Assembly: GCF_008710145.1 (NCBI RefSeq)
Contig: NZ_VYKL01000026.1
Coordinates: 62,001 to 126,000, forward strand
Source: Niallia endozanthoxylica
GTDB taxonomy: Bacteria > Bacillota > Bacilli > Bacillales > Cytobacillaceae
Direction of reading: 5' to 3'
Length of the DNA stretch: 64,000 nt
The position numbers were made by a program, and so were the translations under genes. The notes beneath the pieces are model-generated. The model ran no database searches. It had not been told where the DNA came from and saw only the letters and a program-made list of their open reading frames with translations. Shown here piece by piece: positions 51,752 through 59,544 of this stretch (its first letter is position 1; each line of letters begins with the position of its first letter).

Positions 51752-53150
51752 GTATATTTATCAGCAAATCATCAGTCATATCAGTATTCTTGTTGTGGCT
51801 TTTCTTGTTTTAAGTATATTGTTTACGCATTATGTTGAAACACTTGTCTATACCAATAAAGCTGATGAATTAACGGAGTATGGTGAAAATATCGTACATG
51901 ACCTCGAACGGAGCCGGAATGGCGGGGAGCAGGTATTAGATGAATATAATCATGTGTTAAGCGGCAGGAACATTCAATATATGATTTTTGATGAAAGCCG
52001 TAGAATTGTTTATCCAACCGGCGGCCGGATCCTTTTGAAAGATGAAGAGTGGAATAAAATAAGGTCAGGGCAAACTGTTACTGTAAAACAAGAAAGAAAT
52101 CGATTTGAACAAGCGGTTACGTTTGTTCTTTTACCTTATTTTCAACACGGTTCGTTTATTGGTGGGATATTGCTTACTTCGCCTATTAGCGGCTCGAGAG
52201 AAATGATTTCACAAATTAATCAATATTTGTGGTATGCAGTATTAGCTGCACTTATTGTATCCATCATTCTAAGCTGGGTGTTATCAAAGGTCCATGTGAA
52301 CCGGATTAAGCGGCTTCAAGAGGCAACTTCTTTAGTTTCAGCCGGAGATTACAGTATCAAACTTCCTTCTTCTAATTTTGATGAAATTGGTGAACTGGCA
52401 GAGGACTTTAATGAAATGGTGCAAAAACTACATGAATCTAATGAAGAGATTGAAAGTCTGGAAAACAGACGCCGCCAATTTATGGCTGACGTTTCCCATG
52501 AGCTTCGTACGCCCTTAACGACGATTAACGGTGTCATACAAGGACTAAAAAATAATATGATACCCGATGAGGAGAAAGAAAAAAGTATAAGCTTAGTCAG
52601 TAAGGAAACCAATCGTTTAATCCGGCTTGTGAATGAAAATCTTGATTATGAAAAAATTCGTTCCAATCAAGTGAAATTGATAAAAACTGAAATAGAGCTT
52701 GTGGAAGTGCTAGAGATTATTAAAGATCAATTAGAGCTATTAGCAGAGAAGAAACAAAATCAAATAAGAGTCGACGTTGAAGAAAATGTGATGATATATG
52801 CAGATTATGACCGGATTATTCAAATTTTAATTAATATTACAAAGAACAGCATTCAATTCACACAAAACGGCATTATTACATTAAGGGGCCTGGCCGGTTA
52901 TGAAGAAACGATTATTGAAATTGAAGATACGGGAATTGGAATAGATCCAGAGGATGTAGAGAATATTTGGCGCCGGTTTTATAAAGCAGATCTGTCAAGA
53001 ACGACTAATCCATACGGTGAATTTGGGCTTGGTCTATCCATTGTTAAAAAACTTGTTCAGCTCCATGATGGAGAGATTAACGTTTTTAGTGAAAAAGGAA
53101 AGGGAACAAAATTCATCATCCGGTTTCCTAAGAATCATTTGAAAAAATAA
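51741..53150 (+). CDS. sensor histidine kinase of the envelope-stress system
   Basis: A 469-residue kinase: TM1 (about 12-32), an approximately 130-residue extracytoplasmic sensor domain, TM2 (about 163-183), HAMP (184-237), HisKA with His253 (VSHELRTPL) and HATPase_c (N box NITKNSIQF, G1 DTGIGI, F box WRRFYKAD, G2 GEFGLGLSI). Paired with the overlapping response regulator. The sensor domain is the right size to detect misfolded secreted proteins, as CssS does, but this is inferred from the htrA/prsA/pspA neighbours. A terminator follows. Confidence 0.92.
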   Translation: MRIKYIYQQIISHISILVVAFLVLSILFTHYVETLVYTNKADELTEYGENIVHDLERSRNGGEQVLDEYNHVLSGRNIQYMIFDESRRIVYPTGGRILLKDEEWNKIRSGQTVTVKQERNRFEQAVTFVLLPYFQHGSFIGGILLTSPISGSREMISQINQYLWYAVLAALIVSIILSWVLSKVHVNRIKRLQEATSLVSAGDYSIKLPSSNFDEIGELAEDFNEMVQKLHESNEEIESLENRRRQFMADVSHELRTPLTTINGVIQGLKNNMIPDEEKEKSISLVSKETNRLIRLVNENLDYEKIRSNQVKLIKTEIELVEVLEIIKDQLELLAEKKQNQIRVDVEENVMIYADYDRIIQILINITKNSIQFTQNGIITLRGLAGYEETIIEIEDTGIGIDPEDVENIWRRFYKADLSRTTNPYGEFGLGLSIVKKLVQLHDGEINVFSEKGKGTKFIIRFPKNHLKK

Positions 53151-53167
53151 TTTTATTATGACAAACA

Positions 53168-53199
53168 TAAAAGCTGCATGGACAAACATGCGGCTTTTT
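53168..53199 (+). terminator. terminator of the two-component operon
   Basis: AAAAGCTGCATG / CATGCGGCTTTT with one G-U pair and a T-run. Confidence 0.85.
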
Positions 53200-53255
53200 C
53201 AATTTTCTTTTGTATGACCATTTTTATTACTGAAATATTCCATTGCTATTAAAAC

Positions 53256-53291
53256 TTTGTTAATAATTTGGTCATAATTTCTCTCTATGAT
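53256..53291 (+). promoter_or_regulatory. heptamer-pair promoter 2 (membrane protein-pspA copy 2)
   Basis: TTTGTTA (53256-53262), ATAA, TTTGGTC (53267-53273), 12 nt, TATGAT (53286-53291). The upstream flank CTATTAAAA is shared with promoter 1. Confidence 0.72.
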
Positions 53292-53322
53292 TAAGACAAG
53301 CTTAATCAAGGAGGTGATTCAA

Positions 53323-53838
53323 TTGAAAAAAGTAATGAAATCTGTGCTGTATTTTCTTCCTATTTTGTTTCTTATGGTATTAGTCGCTGTTAGTGGTGAG
53401 AATAGTGCCGCTGCCCATTCAATTCAGCATGGAGGACATTTTCACCGAGGGGCATTTGGACCAGACCGCACTTCCCAATTTGTAATTGTAAAGCAAGCAG
53501 CACCTTTTATGGGGCTTGGATGGCTGGTTTTGATCAGCAAAATACTATTCATTACAGTAGGGGGATTGCTGTTAGGTTTAGTGAAGAACAAGAGTATAAA
53601 AATGGCAGGAGCAATCCTTCTTTCGCTTGGTATTCTTTGGCTGCTGCCTGATATTCTTGCCATACCTATTATCATCGTCATCCTCTATTCTATTTATAAA
53701 AAATTAAAATCTGAAACTTCATTTGGAGAAGAATTTACGCTGGAAGAAATAGCTGCTGATCGCTATTATTCTAGTCTAAATGATTCTAAGGATTACCTTG
53801 ATGAATGGGAAAAGACAATTCGTAGGGAGGATAAATAA
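53323..53838 (+). CDS. small membrane protein preceding PspA, copy 2
   Basis: A 171-residue protein with an N-terminal signal-like helix ending near SGENSAAAHS, then a His/Gly-rich segment (HSIQHGGHFHRGAFGPDR). Two or three helices follow (about 63-125), then an acidic cytoplasmic tail YLDEWEKTIRREDK. Start TTG 53323 follows AAGGAGGTG; an ATG twelve codons upstream lies in the -10 box of promoter 2 and cannot be used. Its stop is 2 nt before pspA copy 2. It parallels the gene at 49732; the His-rich outer segment is not found there. Confidence 0.7.
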   Translation: MKKVMKSVLYFLPILFLMVLVAVSGENSAAAHSIQHGGHFHRGAFGPDRTSQFVIVKQAAPFMGLGWLVLISKILFITVGGLLLGLVKNKSIKMAGAILLSLGILWLLPDILAIPIIIVILYSIYKKLKSETSFGEEFTLEEIAADRYYSSLNDSKDYLDEWEKTIRREDK

Positions 53839-53840
53839 AA

Positions 53841-54515
53841 ATGGGAATCTATAAGAGGATAAAGGATATGGCAGCAGCCGACATAAATGATGCACTTGAT
53901 AAATGGGAAGACCCAGTCAGCATGCTTAAGCAATATTTGCGTGAGCTTCAAAGCGAGATTGATAAAGCACATAATGCATTAGCAAAACAGCTGTATGTCG
54001 AAAATAAATATGAAAAGATGATAGAAGAAACAGTGCAGATTATCGTAAAAAGAAATCGCCAAACAGAGCTTGCCATTGAAAAGAACGAGGACGATATCGC
54101 GAAGCTAGCGATTGCAGACCGAATCAAACAGGAAGAAAAATTACTTGTTTATCAACAACAGCATGCATCCATTCAAAGCCAAACTCAAATGTTTTGTGAG
54201 CAGCTTGAAAAATTAAAAGAAAAATATGAAGAACTGCAAAATAGAAAACTTGTTCTCATTTCACGGGCAAATGTGGCCAAAATTTCAAGTGAAATGGGAA
54301 AAACGCTGATGACGAACACGCCTGAAAAAGCTTCAAGAGGATTTGCAAGAATGGAAGATCGTATTCTACAGTATGAGGCAAGGGCTCAAGCCTATAACCA
54401 TCTAGCTAACACATCGCGCTTGGCACCATTAAACAAACTAGATACCATGTTTGATATTGAAGTAGAAAAAGAACTTGAAAGAGTAAAAAAACAAAAAGCT
54501 GATATAATGAAATAA
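53841..54515 (+). CDS. pspA: PspA/IM30-family protein, copy 2
   Basis: A 224-residue PspA: amphipathic helix MGIYKRIKDMAAADINDALDK, EDPVSMLKQYLRELQSEIDKA, and a coiled coil through about residue 155. It starts 2 nt after the membrane-protein gene, so the two are co-translated. Having two PspA modules behind the same kind of promoter suggests partial subfunctionalisation, for example different membrane anchors. A terminator at 54534 closes the unit. Confidence 0.92.
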   Translation: MGIYKRIKDMAAADINDALDKWEDPVSMLKQYLRELQSEIDKAHNALAKQLYVENKYEKMIEETVQIIVKRNRQTELAIEKNEDDIAKLAIADRIKQEEKLLVYQQQHASIQSQTQMFCEQLEKLKEKYEELQNRKLVLISRANVAKISSEMGKTLMTNTPEKASRGFARMEDRILQYEARAQAYNHLANTSRLAPLNKLDTMFDIEVEKELERVKKQKADIMK

Positions 54516-54533
54516 AGATAATAATTTATTTAG

Positions 54534-54577
54534 GCTATGGTAAATGTGGTTACTACCAGAATTTCCATAGCTTTTTT
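54534..54577 (+). terminator. terminator after pspA copy 2
   Basis: GCTATGG / CCATAGC with an inner TGGT/ACCA pairing, then TTTTTT. Confidence 0.8.
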
Positions 54578-54661
54578 GTTTATATATATAACGAACTTAT
54601 TAAATCGACATAGGAATTCTTTTTCTATCATGTACGGGTAGTAAGCATGGTTCTTACGTTA

Positions 54662-54805
54662 GATATTTGACTCGGCCGTGTGAAAAGTCCTTTTCACACG
54701 GCTTTCAGCTCCGCTGAAAGGTTGAGATATGGTCATGAAACGGGAGGAGAAAATGAGTTTTCTCCTCCCGTTTCATGACCATATCTCTTAGATGAGTCAA
54801 ATATC
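54662..54805 (-). repeat. clover-leaf element, copy 3 (reverse orientation)
   Basis: Plus-strand coordinates: closing stem 54662-54673 / 54794-54805 (GATATTTGACTC/GAGTCAAATATC), arm 3 54675-54702, arm 2 about 54702-54720, arm 1 54724-54787 (64 nt again). Relative to copies 1 and 2, the closing stem, arm 1 and arm 3 all differ in sequence but keep pairing. The TTAACA-rich outer flanks of copies 1 and 2 are absent. It lies between pspA copy 2 and the prsA promoter. Confidence 0.82.
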
Positions 54806-54881
54806 TACTAGTATATGTCAAAATATTAAAAAGGACATATATAGCGAATGTAAATGGTTGCTTTTAACAGCCGTTTCAAAT

Positions 54882-54917
54882 CTTGTTAATAGTTTGTTCA
54901 TATATTTTCGATAAGAT
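54882..54917 (+). promoter_or_regulatory. heptamer-pair promoter 3 (prsA-like gene)
   Basis: CTTGTTA (54882-54888), ATAG, TTTGTTC (54893-54899), 12 nt, TAAGAT (54912-54917). Same geometry as at 48366 and 53256. Confidence 0.68.
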
Positions 54918-54959
54918 AGGTTCAAGTTTAGAAACAAGAATACATGGAGGTTATTTGTT

Positions 54960-55850
54960 TTGAAAAAATTACTTAATCAAAAATTATTATTAGCTATTGC
55001 CGGTGTGGCAGTGATTAGTTTAACTGTTGTCTTTGGGACAGCGTTTTCCAAAAAGGAAGTTGTGGCAAGTGTTGAAGGGAATCCGATTACACAAGATGAA
55101 TTATATGATGTCATGGTAAAACAATACGGAACAAACACGATAAGCTATTTAATTGATAACAAGATTGTTGAGCATGAAGCTGAGAAGGAAAATATTACAA
55201 TATCTGATAAAGAAATTGATGAGGAAATGCAAACGTATATAGATGCAAACGGTGGAGAAGAACAATTTAATGCTGCGTTGGAGCAATCAGGTGTGACAAA
55301 AGCTGATATTAAGTCTGAAATCGTCAATTATTTAAAGATTGTTAAGCTCCTAGAATCAAATATAGAGGTTACTGATGAAGAAATTGAAAGCTATTTTGAA
55401 GAGAATAAAGAATCATACAATGAGTCGGAGCAGGTTGAAGCAAGTCATATTCTTGTTGATGATGAATCCACTGCTAATGAAGTAAAAGAAAAGCTTTCAG
55501 CAGGAGAGGATTTCGCAAAATTAGCGAAGGAATATTCCACAGATACTTCTAATGCAGATAATGGCGGCGAGCTAGGATACTTTTCAACAGGAGAGATGGC
55601 TGCGGAGTTTGAGAAAGCAGCTTTTTCGATGAATAAGGGGGATATAAGCGAACCTGTTCAAACAGACTATGGGTTTCACATTATAAAAGTGACTAATAAA
55701 AAAGCAGCAAAAGAAGCGGAATTAAAGGATTATAAAGGTGAAATAAAGCAAACTTTATTTGATCAAGAGCTGCAAACAGAGTACAGTACGTGGATTAACG
55801 AAAAAAGGGAAAAGCTTGACATTGAAAATACATTATTAAATGAAGAGTAA
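54960..55850 (+). CDS. prsA: PrsA-like extracytoplasmic peptidyl-prolyl isomerase
   Basis: A 296-residue foldase: an N-terminal hydrophobic segment (8-26), a SurA/PrsA-like chaperone region (about 35-155) and a parvulin PPIase domain (159-244: ASHILVDDE, LAKEYSTD, GGELGYFSTGEM, GFHIIKV). Unlike canonical PrsA it has no lipobox cysteine, so it is either a signal-anchor protein or released after signal peptidase I cleavage. Start TTG 54960 follows TGGAGG. It has a heptamer-pair promoter, placing it with the htrA-like and pspA units in a secretion-stress regulon. Confidence 0.9.
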   Translation: MKKLLNQKLLLAIAGVAVISLTVVFGTAFSKKEVVASVEGNPITQDELYDVMVKQYGTNTISYLIDNKIVEHEAEKENITISDKEIDEEMQTYIDANGGEEQFNAALEQSGVTKADIKSEIVNYLKIVKLLESNIEVTDEEIESYFEENKESYNESEQVEASHILVDDESTANEVKEKLSAGEDFAKLAKEYSTDTSNADNGGELGYFSTGEMAAEFEKAAFSMNKGDISEPVQTDYGFHIIKVTNKKAAKEAELKDYKGEIKQTLFDQELQTEYSTWINEKREKLDIENTLLNEE

Positions 55851-55854
55851 AATG

Positions 55855-55889
55855 AATGAGAGAAAAGTTTCTGCTTTTCTCTCATTTTT
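55855..55889 (+). terminator. prsA terminator
   Basis: AATGAGAGAAAAG / CTTTTCTCTCATT with a TTTCTG loop and T-run. Confidence 0.9.
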
Positions 55890-55971
55890 CATTATCTGTT
55901 CATCATGTTTTTATCTTTTCTGGGCAATCTAACATTTGTAAACAAAACCAAATTTTAGGGGGATTTTACAA

Positions 55972-56694
55972 ATGAAAAAGGTATTGATGTTGCTAATCTT
56001 AACCTGTGGTGTAACAATAGGAAACCATTACGCCAATGCAGCGGAAAGGACAGAAGACACGAATATTAAACATCAAGAAAACCATAAAGAAAAGCTTAAG
56101 CACAATAGTGAATTTATTAAAAAACGAGCCGAAGAGTTAGGGATTAATACAGAAGGAAAAGATGTAGAAACGATTGTAAAGGAAATTAAGGCAGTGTATT
56201 TAAGGAAACAGGCACAAGCTTTGGGCATAGATACAAACGGGAAAGAAATTGACGTTTTAGAAGAAGAAGTAAGGGAAGTGTTTATCAAAAAGAAGGCAAA
56301 AGAACTTGGAATTGCAACAGAAGGAAAAGAGCTTCAGCAATTGGCACAGGAAGTAAGGGAAACCATTATAAAAAATAAAGCGAAGGAACTTGGAATATCA
56401 GTTGAGGGAAAGGAACTTTCCGATTTATCTCATGAAGTTCATGAAGCTTCGATAAAAAAAGAAGCGAATGAATTGGGCATCGCTACAGAAGGTAAAACAC
56501 TGCATCAACTGGCACATGAAGTCCGAGAAAAAAGAATTCTTGAGGGTGCAAAAAAATTAGGAATTAAGACAGACGGGAAAACGACACGCCAAATAGTAGA
56601 AGAAATCTTTACTAATCACCGTGAAGAAGCTGTAAAATTAAAACTGTTTCCTTTTCATGAAGAACGATATCTAAAGCTAGATGGTAAAAGATAA
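55972..56694 (+). CDS. secreted protein with six 28-residue repeats
   Basis: A 240-residue protein with a signal peptide (1-23, ANAAE cleavage region), a charged linker, then six consecutive repeats of exactly 28 residues at 49-216. The repeat pattern is I-K-K-x-A-x-E-L-G-I-x-T-E-G-K-x-[LI] followed by a helix ending E-V-R-E. Each unit looks like helix-turn-helix with a conserved LGIxTEGK turn. A 24-residue tail follows. GGGGG precedes the ATG. No known family was recognised with confidence. A surface or cell-wall spacer or binding role is possible. Confidence 0.8.
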   Translation: MKKVLMLLILTCGVTIGNHYANAAERTEDTNIKHQENHKEKLKHNSEFIKKRAEELGINTEGKDVETIVKEIKAVYLRKQAQALGIDTNGKEIDVLEEEVREVFIKKKAKELGIATEGKELQQLAQEVRETIIKNKAKELGISVEGKELSDLSHEVHEASIKKEANELGIATEGKTLHQLAHEVREKRILEGAKKLGIKTDGKTTRQIVEEIFTNHREEAVKLKLFPFHEERYLKLDGKR

Positions 56695-56932
56695 TTAGGA
56701 TAATGAAATTAGTGTTAAATGGATGGTAAAGGGCGAATCCATTTAAGGAAAAATTTTGCGTTAAACCAACAATATGGAATTATCCTTGTCTCCCCTCCAT
56801 TTCTATAGTAATATTTAATGTAGATTGAGCCATTTATGGGATATGAAGTGAATGACTTCTTTTGATTGCTTCATACGGAATGAAAACATTTGTTTCGTTG
56901 AAGTCTTGGTTCTTATATGGAGGGGAAAATTG

Positions 56933-57361
56933 TTGCCGACACCTAGTATGGAAGATTATATAGAGCAAATTTATCTTTTAATAGAAAAAAAAGGTTTTGC
57001 ACGAGTATCTGATATTGCTGAGAATTTATCCGTGCATCCTTCTTCCGTAACAAAAATGGTGCAGAAGCTAGATAAAGATAATTATCTTACTTATGAAAAA
57101 TATAGAGGATTTAGTCTGACATCTAAAGGGAAAAAAGTAGGCCAGCGATTAGTCTATCGTCATGAACTTCTTGAACAATTTTTACGCGTCATTGGTGTAA
57201 AAGAAGAAAGCATATATGAGGATGTAGAAGGTATAGAACATCACTTAAGCTGGGAGTCTATTGATCGAATCGTTGATTTGGTTCAATATTTTGAAGAAGA
57301 TGAAAAGCGAATTGAAGAGTTGAGAAAAATACAATTAAAAAATGAAGAACATCAGCAGTAG
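56933..57361 (+). CDS. mntR: manganese-responsive DtxR-family regulator
   Basis: A 142-residue MntR. The sequence [45 protein letters not shown] and the metal-site segments (Asp8-like in SMEDYIEQ, His in [17 protein letters not shown]) agree with Bacillus subtilis MntR over the full length. It represses Mn(II) uptake genes and activates efflux. Start TTG 56933, behind GGAGGGG, gives the family length; an upstream in-frame ATG would add 27 unrelated residues. Its targets (mntH, mntABC) are not in the window. A dispersed repeat lies directly downstream. Confidence 0.95.
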   Translation: MPTPSMEDYIEQIYLLIEKKGFARVSDIAENLSVHPSSVTKMVQKLDKDNYLTYEKYRGFSLTSKGKKVGQRLVYRHELLEQFLRVIGVKEESIYEDVEGIEHHLSWESIDRIVDLVQYFEEDEKRIEELRKIQLKNEEHQQ

Positions 57362-57370
57362 CAGCCTGAA

Positions 57371-57492
57371 GACGGGGCTGCCCCATAAGGTGTCAGGCAT
57401 CCACCATTTATCTATATCCAGTGCGATATTACGCAAAGTGATACTAGATAATGTATGTGGTGCCTGACACCTTTGCTTTTGGTACAATCCCT
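57371..57492 (+). repeat. approximately 120-bp dispersed palindromic repeat, copy B
   Basis: Second copy of the element at 3191-3312. Left end AAGGTGTCAGGCA (57387-57399) is an inverted repeat of TGCCTGACACCTT (57460-57473). The inner TCTA-ATC-GCG / CGC-GAT-TAGA stem lies between, and the copy closes with TTGCTTTT and CCCTT. The 13-bp termini are perfect here, better preserved than in copy A. Confidence 0.7.
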
Positions 57493-57520
57493 TCGTGCTT
57501 TAAGCTAGGTAGGTCTTTAT

Positions 57521-57733
57521 TTAAAATAATGGATATTCATCAAAAGAACTAATCATTCCGGGAGTTAAATAGCTGCTTCCATCATGACCTTCTTTTATGT
57601 TGACTCCATCAATAATGCCTTCTTCCGCTTCCTGTAAAGCTTTACGATAGGAAATCACTCTTCCTGTTGACGTTTGGAAACTAATGATGTCACCGAAATG
57701 ATTGCGCTGAATCGCCACTAATTGTTCAGACAT
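57521..57733 (-). CDS. DUF3892-family small protein
   Basis: A 70-residue protein: MSEQLVAIQRNHFGDIISFQTSTGR, ISYRKALQEAEEGIIDGVNI, GSSYLTPG. This agrees with the DUF3892 family of short Bacillus proteins. ATG 57733 is preceded by TGGAGGAG; a longer frame adds six residues containing that site. The function is unknown. It is convergent to mntR. Confidence 0.75.
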   Translation of the reverse strand: MSEQLVAIQRNHFGDIISFQTSTGRVISYRKALQEAEEGIIDGVNIKEGHDGSSYLTPGMISSFDEYPLF

Positions 57734-57915
57734 GATTCTCCTCCAGTCCAATTTGTTTTTCTATTACATTATTTTGGTCGAAATATCCATTTTTCATTCA
57801 AAACAGGGTGAACAGAAGAGTAACAGGATTTCTATATATTACAATTACTCGTCTCATGACCTTCTTATTACTCCTTTCATCATTTTTTATTAAAAATTGA
57901 TGAAAGGTAAAATAG

Positions 57916-57950
57916 AAAAAGTCCCAAGAAAAATGCATAAATCTTGGGAC
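57916..57950 (-). terminator. terminator of the EF-hand protease gene
   Basis: GTCCCAAGA / TCTTGGGAC (57921-57929 / 57942-57950) followed on the minus strand by TTTTT. Confidence 0.88.
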
Positions 57951-57969
57951 ATTTGAAGATAAAATATGG

Positions 57970-59301
57970 TTATTCTTTTTTCTTCTCTTCATCCTGCTGC
58001 TTTTTCAATGCAAGAAGAACATCCTCCATATCAATTTTTCCATCACCGTTCAAATCTGGAATGTTTTCAACAGAACCAGCTTGTGCTACAGCTGATTTTG
58101 GTTTCAGAACAAAGGTAAATATCATTAAGAAAATGATTATTAGAGCTGCTACGCCGTCAATTATATAAAAAAGTAATCTATATTCGGACCAAAGAATTTT
58201 ACTATCATCGACCTTTTTCTCCGAATTCGTAATATATTGTTTGACTTCTGAATGATTAGGGTAAATTCTTGCAACAGCTTCAAACTTTTCTAAGGCATCT
58301 TTGTAATACCCGCCCCAATAAAGTTCTAAACCCTCTTTAAAAAGTTTATCTGTACTGCTCCTTGTGTTTTTTGCACCTGCCTGATTGACAAATTCCTTAA
58401 CGGTATTAACTGGAACAGCAAAATTAAATCCTTGTACTTCGGGACCAAAGGTTAATAGTCCTATGATGTCACCTTTGTCATTAATAACCGGTCCGCCGCT
58501 GTTACCATGTGTTGCGGCAGCATCTATTTGGATAACAGGGCTTCCACCTTGTTGAAGCGATTTGGAGGTAGCGGTAATCTGACCAGCATTCATAGAGGAT
58601 TCCAAAGCTGAATCAGGTGACAGCAGTTCTGAGTCAGCTGCTCCAGGGTAGCCGATTACCCAAATATTATTTTGATCTTCAATTGTTTCTGAATCTCCGA
58701 GCTTTAATGTAGGGAGATTCTTTCCTTCAATTTTTAGCACGGCTACGTCCTTTCCCTCATTAAATGGCGCACCATAGCTCTTTACTTCGCCATCAAGAAT
58801 GTCCCCGCCCGGTAAAACAATTTTCTGCACTTTTGTAACAGTTGTGTACTCAAGGAAGGTCCATAAATATTCATAGGCAATACTATAATCCTCTTGATAA
58901 TACTCTGCAACAATAGCTGCCAGCTGTTCCAATCCTGCGGTTGCAATATCGACGTCCTCCATTTGAGATGTTTCTACCACATGGGCGTTAGTAACAACAT
59001 ATCCGTTAGGGCTGATAATGGCGCCAGATCCAGATCCGCCGACAATGGTTTGATAATTTAATTGCTGCAGGATGGCATCTACTTCAAGACCGACATCCGT
59101 GTAATAATCATAAAAATTCCAATCTACAATAGCGTAATCAATAATTCGAACAACGGCTGGTTTGGAGTATTCCGATAACTTTTGAGCTTGAGAGATTTTT
59201 GAAGTATCAGGCTTAATATTAAGTAAGAAGAAAGAAGTTACGATTACTGCAATAAGAATCATACTAATCGGTACAGTAATAAATGCTCTTTTTTTCATCA
59301 T
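57970..59301 (-). CDS. membrane HtrA-like serine protease with TPR-like region and C-terminal EF-hand
   Basis: A 443-residue protein. It has an N-terminal helix (about 8-28) and a trypsin-like S1C domain with triad His107 (TNAHVV), Asp185 (GKDVAVL) and Ser268 (HGNSGGP). A TPR-like motif (about 320-350: EGLELYWGGYYKDALEKFEAVARIYPNH) and a second helix (377-399) follow. A cytoplasmic tail carries a complete EF-hand/dockerin-type loop D416-x-N-x-D-G-x-I-D-x-x-D427. No PDZ domain is present. Start at ATG 59301 after GAGGTG; a second ATG directly follows. The topology would put the calcium loop inside the cell. Confidence 0.85.
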   Translation of the reverse strand: MMKKRAFITVPISMILIAVIVTSFFLLNIKPDTSKISQAQKLSEYSKPAVVRIIDYAIVDWNFYDYYTDVGLEVDAILQQLNYQTIVGGSGSGAIISPNGYVVTNAHVVETSQMEDVDIATAGLEQLAAIVAEYYQEDYSIAYEYLWTFLEYTTVTKVQKIVLPGGDILDGEVKSYGAPFNEGKDVAVLKIEGKNLPTLKLGDSETIEDQNNIWVIGYPGAADSELLSPDSALESSMNAGQITATSKSLQQGGSPVIQIDAAATHGNSGGPVINDKGDIIGLLTFGPEVQGFNFAVPVNTVKEFVNQAGAKNTRSSTDKLFKEGLELYWGGYYKDALEKFEAVARIYPNHSEVKQYITNSEKKVDDSKILWSEYRLLFYIIDGVAALIIIFLMIFTFVLKPKSAVAQAGSVENIPDLNGDGKIDMEDVLLALKKQQDEEKKKE

Positions 59302-59544
59302 GCTCACCTCATTAGAAGAATAATGGGCACTAATAATCAAATTTAATATATTCAATAAATATGATAAATAAATTTTGTACACTTAAATAAATAAGCATAG
59401 ATGGATAAGGGGGGAGTCATCTAGTTTATTCTGAATGAAAGCGAATCGGGAACATAAAGGAATCGGAATGTAAACGAAGAATATATAAGAATGATAAGTA
59501 TAAATGATGGTAAATGAAAATACTTCATGGAAGGACGGGAGTAT

